Notes: generated from the letters alone by a model not told the origin. 64,000 nucleotides of DNA from JBKEAJ01 sp047972135 (GCA_047972135.1 JBKEAJ010000139.1:1-64000); one strand, 5' to 3'; shown: positions 26,210 through 36,140, counted from the stretch's first letter. Numbers and translations: made by a program.

Positions 26210-26691
26210 ATACAATGAAAAGAATAGCAATATTTCCGGGTTCGTTCGACCCTATAACAATCGGACACGAATCGATAGTACGAAGGGCTGTCCCTTTGTT
26301 CGACGAGATACACATTATGGTGGGCGACAACATCTCCAAAACAAGCCTATTCCCAATAGAAAAGCGTGTACAGTTTATTGAAAAAGTCTTTGCCAACGAA
26401 AAAACTGTACAAACACACCGCCATGCAGGACTGACGGTAGATTTCTGCAAGAAAGTAAATGCAGGGTTTATTATCAGAGGTCTAAGAACATCTTCCGACT
26501 TTGAATACGAAAGAGCTATCGCACAGGTCAATAAGATGATGATGCCCAACATTGAAACGGTATTTCTGCTCACTCTGCCCGAACATACTGCAATCAACTC
26601 AACCCTCGTGAGAGATATTATGAAGCACGGAGGGGATGCATCAATGTTCACTCCAACCGGCATCAAAAGAGAAGAATATAATATACAGTAA
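26206..26691 (+). CDS. coaD: Phosphopantetheine adenylyltransferase
   Basis: The 161-residue product has the CoaD nucleotidyltransferase motifs: PGSFDPITIGH (TxGH, residues 18-21), GLRTSSDFEYE, and the C-terminal NSTLVRDI. It converts phosphopantetheine and ATP to dephospho-CoA; the next enzyme, CoaE, is encoded at 55785. The ATG overlaps the nusB stop; a second ATG three codons later is possible. Confidence 0.94.
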   Translation: MNTMKRIAIFPGSFDPITIGHESIVRRAVPLFDEIHIMVGDNISKTSLFPIEKRVQFIEKVFANEKTVQTHRHAGLTVDFCKKVNAGFIIRGLRTSSDFEYERAIAQVNKMMMPNIETVFLLTLPEHTAINSTLVRDIMKHGGDASMFTPTGIKREEYNIQ

Positions 26692-26724
26692 AGCCTCAAC
26701 GTTATTCCTTAAAAAGCTCGGTTT

Positions 26725-28161
26725 ATGAGGTCGATATTCGTTTGTATTATATGTGCAGCATTAGGAGTAAGCACCTATGCTCAAGAGTGTTCTATCTTTG
26801 CGACTAACACTTCATACGCAAACAAGCACATCAAAATACAAAGTATAAACAACTTTATTTGCAACGAACCGACAACTATCTTTGAAACAGAGGTCAACAA
26901 ACTTGGAATAATAAACATTACGGTCGACAACATCAACACTCCCACTCCCGCTTATATCAATGCCGGACAAAACAAAGTGCTAGTCTACCTCGAACCAAAT
27001 ACTACCCTCAACCTCGTGTTGCCAAACTACGAAGACCTAACATTGATACAGTCTAAAAACCCATACTTCCAAGCAACAGAAGTGTGGGCAAAAGTTATAC
27101 TTCCAAAAAAATCGCTGACCGACTTTGTGATGAAGGCAGACATCAGATACGCAACAGTGATGGCAGAATATTTTGAAGATCTGAAATATGAGTATTCAGA
27201 CTCACTGATGAACGTGGCAACAAGTATTATACTAGACACTGAAGATGCTGACACAAAATTCAAAAAAGACTACCTGCAATATAGAAAATACATGCTCGAA
27301 TATGCCCTAAAACCACATAAATGGCAGGAATTTATGCGTAAATACCTGAACACAGAACTGCTTATCAACAATAGCAGCTTCACAAGCATGCTCGACGAGG
27401 TATTCAGAAATCATATTGATGCCGAAATATCCAAAAATCGTGATTTTATAAGCATATTGAATGAATCAAAATTCAGCTCTATCGCTCCATATATAAAAGA
27501 TAAATATCAACTAAACGAAAATACGGCATCCCTAATCGCCATAAAAACAATATATAACGGCTACTACCTGAACCATTTCAATAGACCCAAATGCATAGAG
27601 GCGGCTAAGTATCTGTCAATGAATACGAAAAATACAGAACTGAGAAAAATAGCAACAGAAACTTATGAGAAAATATACCACCTCAGCATAAACTCACCCG
27701 CTCCAAAAATAGAACTTAAAGATATATACGGGGAAAAAATATCTCTCGGCGATTTCGACAAAAGCAAAATGCTGATTATACATTTTACCGACATAGACCT
27801 CTACACTGCTAAACAAGAAATAGGATACCTCAACACAATGACTGTCGGAATGGACGATTTCTTGGAAACTCTATATCTTTTTAAACCTGGAAACTCACCC
27901 GACTCTATTGCTAATTTTGTGAAACAATACGACATACGAGGACAATTTGCCGTTTGTACCGACAACATCGCAACCAAATACAGAGTCGCCTCATGGCCAA
28001 CAACATACCTACTGAACGAGTCTAACCGTCTAATCGCTTCGCCTGCGCCAAACCCCATGGGCGGACTAGACAGAACCTTGAAAGAGATAGTGAAGAAAAA
28101 ACAAATCGACAAAATGAGACAGGAAGGGAAAGAACCTCAAAATAACTCGTTTAAATTTTAG
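26725..28161 (+). CDS. Exported thioredoxin-fold protein lacking the CxxC motif
   Basis: The 478-residue product has a signal peptide (to about ...VSTYAQ, residue 20), a beta-rich N-terminal domain, a long helical middle, and a C-terminal AhpC/TlpA-like thioredoxin fold (about 325-465; SPAPKIELKDIYGEKISLGD, LIIHFTDIDLYTAKQE, ASWPTTYLLNESN). The usual WCxxC is replaced by FTDIDLYTA, with no cysteine, so it is probably not a redox enzyme; the cis-proline loop is kept. It lies 33 bases after coaD. Its 3' end overlaps the convergent mqnB gene by 11 bases. Confidence 0.8.
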   Translation: MRSIFVCIICAALGVSTYAQECSIFATNTSYANKHIKIQSINNFICNEPTTIFETEVNKLGIINITVDNINTPTPAYINAGQNKVLVYLEPNTTLNLVLPNYEDLTLIQSKNPYFQATEVWAKVILPKKSLTDFVMKADIRYATVMAEYFEDLKYEYSDSLMNVATSIILDTEDADTKFKKDYLQYRKYMLEYALKPHKWQEFMRKYLNTELLINNSSFTSMLDEVFRNHIDAEISKNRDFISILNESKFSSIAPYIKDKYQLNENTASLIAIKTIYNGYYLNHFNRPKCIEAAKYLSMNTKNTELRKIATETYEKIYHLSINSPAPKIELKDIYGEKISLGDFDKSKMLIIHFTDIDLYTAKQEIGYLNTMTVGMDDFLETLYLFKPGNSPDSIANFVKQYDIRGQFAVCTDNIATKYRVASWPTTYLLNESNRLIASPAPNPMGGLDRTLKEIVKKKQIDKMRQEGKEPQNNSFKF

Positions 28162-28798
28162 CATGGACAACCTGCTTTAAATAATCTATTATACAGCCAT
28201 TTACAGCCTCTATTGCCTCCTTAATTTTCCATTTCCCTTCGCCTCGCTCGCCAACATAATTAGATACTGCCCGCACTTGTGCGAAAGGAATGTCGAAGTG
28301 TTTTGCCACATAGAAGAAGGCTCCTCCCTCCATGCTCTCAGTGTCGGGAGCAAAGAGTTCGACAATGCGACTGATACTATCCAACGAAGTGTGGCAATTG
28401 TCTGACGTAGACCCTTTTACTTTCTGCAAGTCTGCAAATTGCGGACTGTCGTTTATGAGTAAACCACACTTGTAAGGGTGCTTATTCTCATCAAGCAAGT
28501 CGGTTTCGGCAAGAGGAATAAAACCCTTAACCGATTCTATGCCTGAATCCGAGAACACCTCAGAGCTTATCTCCAAAACCTGCGATAGTTTAATGCTTCG
28601 TTTAAAGCTGCCACAAATACCTACGTTGATAAGCAAATCGTATTTTTTTTCAGACAATGCTTTTGTGAGGCTAAAACTCGTTGCCACCATTCCCACTCCC
28701 GTAACACAGAAATCTACATTATCAAGTCTATTACTCGTGCAAAAGTCCTTTATTCTAGCAAGCTCAAATTCTGTCGCCGAAACTATTAGTATTTTCAT
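28151..28798 (-). CDS. mqnB: Futalosine hydrolase
   Basis: The 215-residue product is an MTA/SAH-nucleosidase-fold enzyme (MKILIVSATEFELARIKDF, VTGVGMVATSF, LINVGICGSF). The SMEGGAFFYVAKHFDIPFAQ and RAVSNYVGERGEGKW segments favour futalosine hydrolase over MTA nucleosidase. It removes hypoxanthine from futalosine in the alternative menaquinone pathway. MqnA at 54268 supports this assignment. The start codon directly abuts leader repeat copy 2. If the subgroup call is wrong it would be an MTAN-type nucleosidase. Confidence 0.83.
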   Translation of the reverse strand: MKILIVSATEFELARIKDFCTSNRLDNVDFCVTGVGMVATSFSLTKALSEKKYDLLINVGICGSFKRSIKLSQVLEISSEVFSDSGIESVKGFIPLAETDLLDENKHPYKCGLLINDSPQFADLQKVKGSTSDNCHTSLDSISRIVELFAPDTESMEGGAFFYVAKHFDIPFAQVRAVSNYVGERGEGKWKIKEAIEAVNGCIIDYLKQVVHAKI

Positions 28799-28933
28799 GT
28801 GCTTATGTTTTGTTTTTTAATTGCCACATGTATCTCGCCAATATAATCATTCTAGTATGTGAGGACTTGTTCTCATGGCTCGTTTCATGTGTTTGTTTTT
28901 ATGCAATAAGCTGTATGCTATAGGCCTACTGCC
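28799..28933 (-). repeat. Leader repeat copy 2 (type A preceded by type B remnant)
   Basis: On the minus strand a type B end (CAGCTTATTGCATAAAAACA, then AACAC) runs into ATGAAACGAGCCATGAGAAC, the start of a type A unit, which ends ...AACAAAACATAAGCAC just before the mqnB ATG. The hairpin is imperfect here. A short frame ending MWQLKNKT stops 4 bases before the gene. Confidence 0.75.
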
Positions 28934-29027
28934 ATTTGAATCCAAAAGTACAAAAAGTAACTATTCAGCCAAAATACGCAAGCATAATTGACATTAAAGC
29001 ATTGCAAGAGATGCAAGCAATAGGCTG

Positions 29028-29245
29028 TAGGCTGTAAGCGAACAGTCTTGTTTAGGGTTTATTGTTTAATCGTTTATTCGTTGAATTGTTTAATTGTTTA
29101 ATTGTTTAGAGTTTAATTGCTTGAAATTTAATGAATTATATTAATAGACGAATAGCCTTCTGCTTTAGCTGGAGGAATAATGTAAACACCCTTCCTCTCA
29201 GAATGGCTTTAGCCCAAATGTAGATACTACGATGTGGGCTGTTTA
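29028..29245. repeat. Long intergenic repeat, copy 1
   Basis: The stretch from GCTGTAAGCGAACAGTCTTG through TTAGGGTTTA-rich text, AATAGCCTTCTGCTTTAGCT and CAGAATGGCTTTAGCCCAAA recurs, with indels, at 52462-52642. It has no convincing reading frame. The AAT/TTTAATTG-rich part is low-complexity. Confidence 0.7.
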
Positions 29246-29322
29246 TGGCTGCAAGCCATAATTAATTCAGCCCATGGCAACGCCATGGGGAAAGATACAC
29301 CACTAAACCCGTAACGTTACGG
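29244..29322. repeat. Cluster of three small palindromes
   Basis: TATGGCT-GCA-AGCCATA (29244-29260), CCCATGGC-AAC-GCCATGGG (29271-29289) and CCGTAACGTTACGG (29309-29322) follow each other. They resemble REP sequences and lie between the mqnB leader and pyrF; no transposase is nearby. Confidence 0.65.
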
Positions 29323-29370
29323 ATTGCAGGATGCCGAATGTAATAAATAAAAAGTGAAGAATAAATCCAC

Positions 29371-29391
29371 GAACGTCATTGCGAGGAGCCG
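29371..29391. repeat. Left end of a REP-like element
   Basis: GAACGTCATTGCGAGGAGCC is the conserved left end of the elements complete at 34609 and 60991; the right half is absent. The remainder up to the pyrF promoter shows nothing recognisable. Confidence 0.55.
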
Positions 29392-29501
29392 AAAAAACAT
29401 AAACATTCCCCGTAGGGATAGATAGAATGTTGTGCGTCTCTGAAGGTGTGCCGTTGATGCTAGAAAGGTATAAAATTATTTTTTTACTTATTCTTTATAT
29501 A

Positions 29502-29509
29502 TATATTTG
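29502..29509 (+). promoter_or_regulatory. Promoter -7 element of pyrF
   Basis: TATATTTG lies 20 bases before the chosen pyrF ATG, so an earlier start is unlikely. Confidence 0.5.
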
Positions 29510-29529
29510 TGGTGTATATTTTTATAGAA

Positions 29530-30363
29530 ATGAATAGAACAGAAATAGTTGAACAAATAAAACTTAAACGAAGCTATCTGTGCGTAGGGCTTGATACCGA
29601 CATCGAGAAACTACCTGCTCACTTGCCGAGAAACCCTAAAGGAGTTTTGGAGTTTAACAAAAATATTATCGACGCAACAGCTCAATACACTGTTGCCTAC
29701 AAGCCAAACCTTGCATTCTACGAATGTATAGGCAGTGCAGGGCTTGATGTATTTGCCGAGACTGTGAGGTACATTAAGGATAAGTATCCCAAAATATTTG
29801 TTATTGCCGACGCAAAACGTGGCGACATCGGCAACACCGCAAAAATGTATGCCAAGACTTTCTTTGAAACCTATGGCGTTGATGCCCTCACCGTCGCTCC
29901 ATATATGGGCGAGGATTCTGTTATGCCCTTTCTGGAATGTGATGGCAAATGGACTATACTACTTGCACTAACCTCAAACAAAGGTGCTTACGACTTCCAA
30001 TACATAGAAGACTGCGAAAGCTCTAAGACACTGTATGAGAAGGTGTTGGAGAAATCGCAAAAATGGGGAAACGACAAAAATCTTATGTATGTGGTCGGTG
30101 CAACAAAAGCCGAAATGCTTGCTGACATTAGGAAGATAATACCTAATAGTTTTCTGCTAGTACCTGGCGTTGGGGCTCAAGGAGGAAGCCTCAAAGAAGT
30201 ATCGAACGCAGGCTTAAACAGGGAGTGCGGACTACTGGTAAATTCTTCAAGAGCTATTATTTATGCATCTCCGGCAGAGGATTATGCGGACAAAGCAAAA
30301 GACGAAGCCCGCAAGTTGCAAACTGAAATGGAGGAATACCTCAGGGACAAAGAAATAATTTAA
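29530..30363 (+). CDS. pyrF: Orotidine 5'-phosphate decarboxylase (type 2)
   Basis: The 277-residue product is the longer PyrF form: [13 protein letters not shown] at the N-terminus, [12 protein letters not shown], and the catalytic [11 protein letters not shown] motif with Lys96. It makes UMP from OMP. The start [11 protein letters not shown] is chosen because the -7 promoter element overlaps the earlier in-frame start. nfeD follows after 2 bases, then floA. Confidence 0.93.
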   Translation: MNRTEIVEQIKLKRSYLCVGLDTDIEKLPAHLPRNPKGVLEFNKNIIDATAQYTVAYKPNLAFYECIGSAGLDVFAETVRYIKDKYPKIFVIADAKRGDIGNTAKMYAKTFFETYGVDALTVAPYMGEDSVMPFLECDGKWTILLALTSNKGAYDFQYIEDCESSKTLYEKVLEKSQKWGNDKNLMYVVGATKAEMLADIRKIIPNSFLLVPGVGAQGGSLKEVSNAGLNRECGLLVNSSRAIIYASPAEDYADKAKDEARKLQTEMEEYLRDKEII

Positions 30364-30365
30364 AT

Positions 30366-30836
30366 ATGCTGTCATCAATATTAATAATAGCCGCATTGAT
30401 TATTACAATAGTCATACTTGTTGTGATTGAAGCGGTGTTGCTACCCGGAGTATCTATTGGTGCTATCGGTGCATTCCTTTTGGGCGTATACACCATCTAC
30501 TACACCTATGGGGTGTTTGGCTGGGCAGGTGCTGTACTCGTGTCCATATTCGTCTTGGTGGGTGTTCCAATACTGTTATATTGGCTAATGTTTGTTCGAA
30601 AGAAAAGTGCTATCAGACTTGACTCTAAGATTGACAGTAAGGTCGTGAACGACAAGATTGGAAATATCAATATTGGCGACGAAGTAGTAGCCCTCAGTAG
30701 ATTGACACCCATGGGCAAGGTTACAAAAAATGATGACGAGTATGAGGCTAAAAGTACAATAGGCTTTGTCAGTGAAGGCGAGATGCTGACAGTAATTGAA
30801 ATTGAGAACAACTGCCTCATTGTGGGAAGAAAATAA
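30366..30836 (+). CDS. Short NfeD-family membrane protein
   Basis: The 156-residue product has three closely spaced membrane segments (about 1-75) and a C-terminal OB-fold (LDSKIDSKVVNDKIGNINIG, VVALSRLTPMGK, ENNCLIVGRK), the NfeD1b layout without the protease domain. Such proteins are encoded next to flotillin-like FloA and act with it in membrane microdomains. Here floA starts 36 bases downstream. A longer NfeD with a protease domain is encoded at 50905. Confidence 0.87.
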   Translation: MLSSILIIAALIITIVILVVIEAVLLPGVSIGAIGAFLLGVYTIYYTYGVFGWAGAVLVSIFVLVGVPILLYWLMFVRKKSAIRLDSKIDSKVVNDKIGNINIGDEVVALSRLTPMGKVTKNDDEYEAKSTIGFVSEGEMLTVIEIENNCLIVGRK

Positions 30837-30872
30837 AATCGTGATATATTAATAACTAAAAAACAAATCGTT

Positions 30873-31847
30873 ATGGATCAATTTTGGGTTTGGATTATAC
30901 TGAGTGTAGTCCTATTCTTTATCGTCATGTATTATGTACCTGTGGGACTATGGTTTACAGCCGTCTTCTCAGGAGTTCGTGTCAGCTTGTTACAGTTGGC
31001 ATTTATGAGATTTCGAAAGGTTCCTCCCGGAACAATTGTAAGAGCTATGATTGAGGGCGAAAAAGCAGGAGTCCCGCTGAGTCGCAACTCATTGGAAGCC
31101 CACTACCTTGCAGGTGGTAATGTTACGAGTGTTGTTCATGCCTTGGTTTCTGCTTCAAAAGCAAATATCGACCTACCCTTTGACATGGCTACTGCCATCG
31201 ACCTTGCCGGTAGAGATGTTTTTGAAGCGGTGCAGATGTCTGTAAACCCAAAGGTTATAAATACTCCTCCTGTTACAGCAGTTGCGAAAGACGGTATTCA
31301 GCTAATTGCGAAAGCAAGGGTTACAGTGAGAGCAAGCATTAAACAACTTGTCGGTGGTGCCGGCGAAGACACAGTGCTTGCACGTGTTGGCGAAGGTATC
31401 GTTTCGTCAATAGGGTCGTCGGAGTCGCACAAGGAAGTACTCGAAAATCCCGACAACATCTCAAAAGTCGTTCTTAGCAAAGGACTTGATGCAGGTACTG
31501 CCTTCGAAATCCTATCGATTGACATTGCAGACATCGACATAGGTAAGAATATCGGTGCGGTACTGCAAATCGACCAAGCTGAGGCAGACAAAAGTATTGC
31601 ACAGGCAAGAGCCGAGGAGCGCAGAGCTATGGCGGTAGCTTTAGAACAAGAAAATATCGCAAAAGCCCAAGAAGCTCGTGCCAAAGTTATTGAGGCAGAG
31701 GCAGAAGTACCTCTTGCCCTAGCAGAGGCATTCAGAACAGGAAATATGGGCGTAATGGATTATATGAGATATAAGAACATTGATGCCGACACCGAAATGC
31801 GCAAAGGCATAGCTGGCAGCGAAGGCTCTGATACTTCTGAGAAGTAA
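30873..31847 (+). CDS. floA: Flotillin-like protein FloA
   Basis: The 324-residue product has one N-terminal membrane hairpin (about 5-35), an SPFH-type domain, and a C-terminal helical, EA-rich stretch ([20 protein letters not shown]) typical of FloA. It oligomerises in the membrane and organises lipid microdomains. The family sequence [21 protein letters not shown] is clear. Paired with the short NfeD upstream. A strong terminator follows at 31863-31911. Confidence 0.93.
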   Translation: MDQFWVWIILSVVLFFIVMYYVPVGLWFTAVFSGVRVSLLQLAFMRFRKVPPGTIVRAMIEGEKAGVPLSRNSLEAHYLAGGNVTSVVHALVSASKANIDLPFDMATAIDLAGRDVFEAVQMSVNPKVINTPPVTAVAKDGIQLIAKARVTVRASIKQLVGGAGEDTVLARVGEGIVSSIGSSESHKEVLENPDNISKVVLSKGLDAGTAFEILSIDIADIDIGKNIGAVLQIDQAEADKSIAQARAEERRAMAVALEQENIAKAQEARAKVIEAEAEVPLALAEAFRTGNMGVMDYMRYKNIDADTEMRKGIAGSEGSDTSEK

Positions 31848-31862
31848 TAGTGGTCAGTGATT

Positions 31863-31911
31863 AGTGGTCAGTGGGACGGACAAGATGCCAAACCCACTGA
31901 CCACTTTTTTT
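31863..31911 (+). terminator. Rho-independent terminator after floA
   Basis: AGTGGTCAGTGGG (31863-31875) pairs perfectly with CCCACTGACCACT (31893-31905), followed by TTTTTTT. It ends the pyrF-nfeD-floA unit and touches the stop codon of the convergent hexosaminidase. Confidence 0.9.
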
Positions 31912-34432
31912 ATTCAACAACTACCACCCTACCTGAACGACCTATGCTGTTGAAGGCTGCTGCTTTCATCCCTACAACAAAATCTAGTGGCTCAGAATAT
32001 AACTTAGAGTCTGCATTTGGCTCAGTACCGTCGGTGGTGTAGCGTATTTCCAAATCGGGATATAAAACGTTTAAATGTACCTGTTTAGAATCATCAACCA
32101 TTGCTCCAACAGGTGGTATCCTATATAAATAAGCTCCATTAATATTGTCAAGTCTCGGCAAAGCATACTCCCCCACTCTCCTTACAAAATCTGACCATGC
32201 TTGCTGTTTTGCATCATCACTACCTATCCATTCGGGCTGACCACACCATGCTCGCTCTGCAAGTCCAAGCATCTTAGGAAGAATACAATATTCCAACAGT
32301 TCGGCAGATTTCAGATTCTCTGCCCACAGCTGTCCCTGCATACCAATAATATGCTTTCTTCCATTTTCAGTCAATTGCACCATTGTTCTGCATCCCTCTT
32401 TGGGAGACGCTCCGTCACACCAATTAATGGGCGCGCCTAGAGGTGTTTCAATCACACATTTACTTACGTCATAGGGCGTAAACTCCCACGACTTCTTAGT
32501 GTCGTTAAATCCTCCCCAATAATATCCCGGCTCATTAGGATCCTTCGCATAAGCCAAGTCTAAATAAATATTGCTCACCGAACTCATCACGACATCTATA
32601 CCCACATTTGCTAATTTATATGCCAAATCCTCTGAACCCCAACCTCCTACCGTATTCCATACATAAGGGACAAGATCTTTGTCAAGCATCTCAGGTGCAG
32701 CATGCTTACCCTCCTTCTCGTCGTTGGCAACAGCTATTTCTTCCCACCCTGACATCGTTATACCCCTAGCATTGAGATTATTGCAAAGACGAAGCATAAA
32801 ATAATGGAACAATGCATCAGTATCTAGCTTTAAATCATTCTGTTTGACAAACTCCTGAACCTGCGGAGAGCCTATCCATGCTCCATGCGGCACTTCGTCG
32901 CCTCCGGCATGAATATTCTTCAAATCCAAACCTGCTGTTTTGTAGTACCCATCAAGAGCTTCCACTACCGTAGTGAAGAAATGATAGGTAGCATCGTTGG
33001 CTATATTCATCACATTATCTGTCCATCCCTGAACAGAGCGATATTCCGACTTGTCGTCGAAATCTGTTAATAGATATTCCACCGCTTTAACGCTGTCGCC
33101 CATTTCCATATAGTTACGATAGCGATATTCCATAGACTTGATAGCTGCCCGAGAATGCCCCGGAACGTCTATCTCGGGAATGACCTCAATGTGCCTCGCT
33201 TTTGCATATTTAAGTATCTCTATAAAATCGGCAGCAGTGTAATGACCCGTACCACTTGCCGACACAAATGCTCCCGAGCCAAAGGACGGTGGAAGATTCG
33301 TCTTGTCATATCCATCGTGCTTACGCACCGAACCATACTCGGTAAGCTCCGGCAATGCTTGTATCTCCAATCGCCATCCCTCGTCATCACAAAAATGAAA
33401 ATGAAATTTATTCAGTTTATACCTCGCCATCAAGTCCAAAGTCTTCAATATCTCGTCCTTGGTCTGAAAGTTACGTCCCACATCTACCATAAGTCCCCGA
33501 TAAGCAAAGGCAGGAGTATCTGCTATATGTACACACCCTAGCTCTAGCTTACTTTGTTTCTCTTTGTAGGCTTTGTTGGGAATAAGAGATAACAAAGACT
33601 GTATCCCGTTGAATATGCTCTCTGAATCTCGCCCCAATATCAAAATCATATCAGGCTTAATATCTAACACATAGGAGGTTTCTAAGTTAGCTACCTGCTT
33701 GAGTATAATCTTACATGCTCCCTGCGATGCAGACTCACCCTCCATGAGCCTACTAAACTCGTCTTTCAAAAAAGCTGCCTCGTTTTGCATCCTCGAATTA
33801 TCGCACATCACCTCGACATTCCTGCCTATTGTGCAAATACCATCTTTAGGCTCGTATACCTTCGGCGTAGGAATAATGGGACACAGAGCACCTGACCCCT
33901 CTATCTCAGAATTACTCGTATAACGCATTAATGCTGTTTCGACTTCTACATTATCACTCCCCGACCGTTTAGTCTGCTCTGCCCGCAAAAAATCAACAAC
34001 TTTTATCTCGCATTGCAAGATGGAGTCTGACTTTGAGTCGAATACAAAGTAGCCTCCGGCAGGAGCATCGGTCTTATTAATATTCCAAAATTCTGATGTA
34101 AACTCAACATCTACACTTTCGTCAGTTCGTAAGTGCTTCCAATCTGATGTGGGAAACATTTTATAAAAATCACCGTTGATATGGGCTATTGCCACGCCTC
34201 CCGTTACAGACTTTGTGCTGATAGCTCGGGGATAGTTAAAATAGAACTCCCAATCATCCTCCAACTTACTATTGTCTTTGTTCTCAATAATAAACCTAGA
34301 CAGATTCTCACTCTTGCCCTGATAGCTATTGCTGATTAACTCCCAACTAAGCGTAATATTGCGGTCTGCTCCTGACTTCCCACACGACACTAACAAGGGG
34401 AAAGCCAATAAAAAGGTATAAAATATTCTCAT
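31910..34432 (-). CDS. Beta-N-acetylhexosaminidase lipoprotein (GH20)
   Basis: The 840-residue product has a lipoprotein signal (Cys17 in LLVSC), an N-terminal carbohydrate-binding-like domain (about 25-175), the GH20b domain (190-300), and the GH20 barrel (305-730). The catalytic pair is Asp512-Glu513 in HAGGDEVPHGAW; HFHFCDDEGWRLEI and DVPGHSRAA are further family marks. A chitobiase-type C-terminal domain follows. It releases terminal GlcNAc or GalNAc from glycans, probably at the cell surface or in the periplasm. It is monocistronic. Confidence 0.93.
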   Translation of the reverse strand: MRIFYTFLLAFPLLVSCGKSGADRNITLSWELISNSYQGKSENLSRFIIENKDNSKLEDDWEFYFNYPRAISTKSVTGGVAIAHINGDFYKMFPTSDWKHLRTDESVDVEFTSEFWNINKTDAPAGGYFVFDSKSDSILQCEIKVVDFLRAEQTKRSGSDNVEVETALMRYTSNSEIEGSGALCPIIPTPKVYEPKDGICTIGRNVEVMCDNSRMQNEAAFLKDEFSRLMEGESASQGACKIILKQVANLETSYVLDIKPDMILILGRDSESIFNGIQSLLSLIPNKAYKEKQSKLELGCVHIADTPAFAYRGLMVDVGRNFQTKDEILKTLDLMARYKLNKFHFHFCDDEGWRLEIQALPELTEYGSVRKHDGYDKTNLPPSFGSGAFVSASGTGHYTAADFIEILKYAKARHIEVIPEIDVPGHSRAAIKSMEYRYRNYMEMGDSVKAVEYLLTDFDDKSEYRSVQGWTDNVMNIANDATYHFFTTVVEALDGYYKTAGLDLKNIHAGGDEVPHGAWIGSPQVQEFVKQNDLKLDTDALFHYFMLRLCNNLNARGITMSGWEEIAVANDEKEGKHAAPEMLDKDLVPYVWNTVGGWGSEDLAYKLANVGIDVVMSSVSNIYLDLAYAKDPNEPGYYWGGFNDTKKSWEFTPYDVSKCVIETPLGAPINWCDGASPKEGCRTMVQLTENGRKHIIGMQGQLWAENLKSAELLEYCILPKMLGLAERAWCGQPEWIGSDDAKQQAWSDFVRRVGEYALPRLDNINGAYLYRIPPVGAMVDDSKQVHLNVLYPDLEIRYTTDGTEPNADSKLYSEPLDFVVGMKAAAFNSIGRSGRVVVVE

Positions 34433-34457
34433 GGTCGATATAAAATTAATACACTCA

Positions 34458-34488
34458 CAAATTTAGAAATATTTGTACACTACACAAG
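34458..34488 (-). promoter_or_regulatory. Promoter of the GH20 gene
   Basis: On the minus strand CTTG (34485-34488) and TAAATTTG (34458-34465) are separated by 19 bases, close to the Bacteroidales consensus, 26 bases before the start codon. Confidence 0.5.
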
Positions 34489-34608
34489 CATTTATCTAGC
34501 ATTTTCTTTGACGTAGATGATACATTACGAACAGGGAACAGTGGTCAGCGATGAGTGCTCAGTGGTCAGACAACAGCCGGGCAGAAAATGTTCGGCCCTT
34601 ACATTATC

Positions 34609-34684
34609 CGTCATTGCGAGCGCAGCGTGGAAATCTGTTCTTCGTTGTAGGAGATTGCTTCGTCGCCAGCTCCTCGCAATGACG
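34609..34684. repeat. Complete REP-like element
   Basis: A 76-base element with perfect 12-base inverted ends CGTCATTGCGAG and CTCGCAATGACG; the inside carries GAAATCTGTTCTTC and GGAGATTGCTTCGTCG. Nearly identical copies lie at 55094-55169 and 60991-61067. No coding content. Confidence 0.85.
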
Positions 34685-34692
34685 TTCGTTTA

Positions 34693-34742
34693 TCGGCTGT
34701 TCGCTTACAGCCTAAAGCATACGGCATATAGCTTGTATTTAT
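34693..34742. repeat. AYSL-type intergenic repeat
   Basis: CGCTTACAGCCTAAAGCATA and CGGCATATAGCTTG form two tandem units of the roughly 21-base repeat (AYSLKHTAYSL in frame). It lies between the REP-like element and the mgtE end. Confidence 0.55.
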
Positions 34743-34780
34743 AGCTACCCACCCAAAACGTTATAGAGCCAAAACAAGTG

Positions 34781-36139
34781 CTAAAGCATTGCATTGTAAA
34801 CCATCGCACTAACGGTAAAGAAAATGGTCAATCCAACAATGTCATTGGTAGTTGTGATGAAAGGTCCTGTCGCCACCGCAGGATCTATCTTTATAGAATT
34901 GAGAACAATAGGAACAATTGTTCCGAACACTGAGGCGTAGAGCATCACCACTATCAACGATAAACTCAGCGAAAAGGCTAAGGTCATGTCTCCCTTGATA
35001 AAATCAGCATATAGGAATATTAATATCCCAAAAATCAAGGCGATAAATATTGCCACCAACAGCTCTTTGCTAAGTCTCTTTGCCAAAGAAATATGGTCGT
35101 TGCCCATTGCTAGGCTCTGAACCACAATAGACGAGGACTGTATACCCATATTCCCCGCCATCGCCGCAATAAGCGGAATAAATGCCATTATCGAGGGCAT
35201 CTTTGTAATAATTTCTTGAAAAGACCCTATGACACTCGAACCACACAAACCGCCAATCATTCCTATAAGCAACCAAGGAATACGAGAGCGAGCCATTGCC
35301 CAAGGGCGTGTGCCTGCATGTATCTCTCCCGTCAAACCGGCTGCCATTTGCAAATCTTTCTCCGCTTCTTCCCTGATTACATCAACAATGTCGTCGATGG
35401 TAATGCGCCCTTTCAATCGTCCGATACCGTCAACCACAGGAATAGCCACCAAATCGTATTTCTCCATCATTTGGGCAACCTCCTCGTCTTGCATTTCCGT
35501 ACGAACACTATACACCTCATTGTTATAAAGTGTTGATATTTTGGTGTTTGTAGGATTAGAAATCAAACTTTTAAGCGAAAGTACTCCTTTCAATATATTG
35601 TCGTCGTTTACGACGTAAACATTGTAAACCTCATCAACATCTTCTGCTTGCTTAGCGATTTCTTTCAAGCATTCCTGAACATTCAAATTCTCATTTACCG
35701 ACACAAGCTCCTTTGCCATCAATCCCCCGGCACTATCCTCGTCGTATTCCAAAAGATCTACAATGTCTCCCGCTTGTTCTAAATCCTCCAAACTGCCAAG
35801 AACCTGCTGCTTGTCGTCGTCATTCAGAAGCCCAATAACATCGGTAGCATCATCGGAGTCCATGTTATTAATGAACTGATTGGCAATGACTTCAGGAGGC
35901 AAAACCTTTAAAAAACGCTTAAGCTCATCTTCGGGTATTTCTAATAGTACGTCCGCACCCTTCTCGCCGTCAAGAAGTAAGTATATTTCCTTTGCCTCGT
36001 CGATGGATATATGCTCCATTATCTCCGCAATGTCTGCAGCATGCATATCCTCGATAGTCTCCAACAACAAATTGTCGTCGTGAGACTCCAAGAGCTCGCG
36101 TACCTTTTCTATCAGCTCTTTGCTTACTACATTTGACAT
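34781..36139 (-). CDS. mgtE: Magnesium transporter MgtE
   Basis: The 452-residue product has the MgtE order: N-terminal acidic helical domain (1-130), two CBS domains (135-255), a connecting helix, and five C-terminal membrane segments (about 285-450) with the GNMGIQSSSIVVQ and ATGPFITTTNDIVGL motifs, the latter lining the pore. It is a Mg2+ channel gated by cytoplasmic Mg2+. It starts 1 base after rsmA ends, so both share a transcript. Confidence 0.94.
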   Translation of the reverse strand: MSNVVSKELIEKVRELLESHDDNLLLETIEDMHAADIAEIMEHISIDEAKEIYLLLDGEKGADVLLEIPEDELKRFLKVLPPEVIANQFINNMDSDDATDVIGLLNDDDKQQVLGSLEDLEQAGDIVDLLEYDEDSAGGLMAKELVSVNENLNVQECLKEIAKQAEDVDEVYNVYVVNDDNILKGVLSLKSLISNPTNTKISTLYNNEVYSVRTEMQDEEVAQMMEKYDLVAIPVVDGIGRLKGRITIDDIVDVIREEAEKDLQMAAGLTGEIHAGTRPWAMARSRIPWLLIGMIGGLCGSSVIGSFQEIITKMPSIMAFIPLIAAMAGNMGIQSSSIVVQSLAMGNDHISLAKRLSKELLVAIFIALIFGILIFLYADFIKGDMTLAFSLSLSLIVVMLYASVFGTIVPIVLNSIKIDPAVATGPFITTTNDIVGLTIFFTVSAMVYNAML

Positions 36140-36140
36140 A

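Noticed and set aside
34433..34460. Riboswitch or long structured leader before the GH20 gene
   Set aside because: The leader from the predicted promoter is under 30 bases, too short for an aptamer.
34517..34744. 75-codon plus-strand frame between the GH20 gene and mgtE
   Set aside because: Made up entirely of REP-like and AYSL-type repeat sequence.
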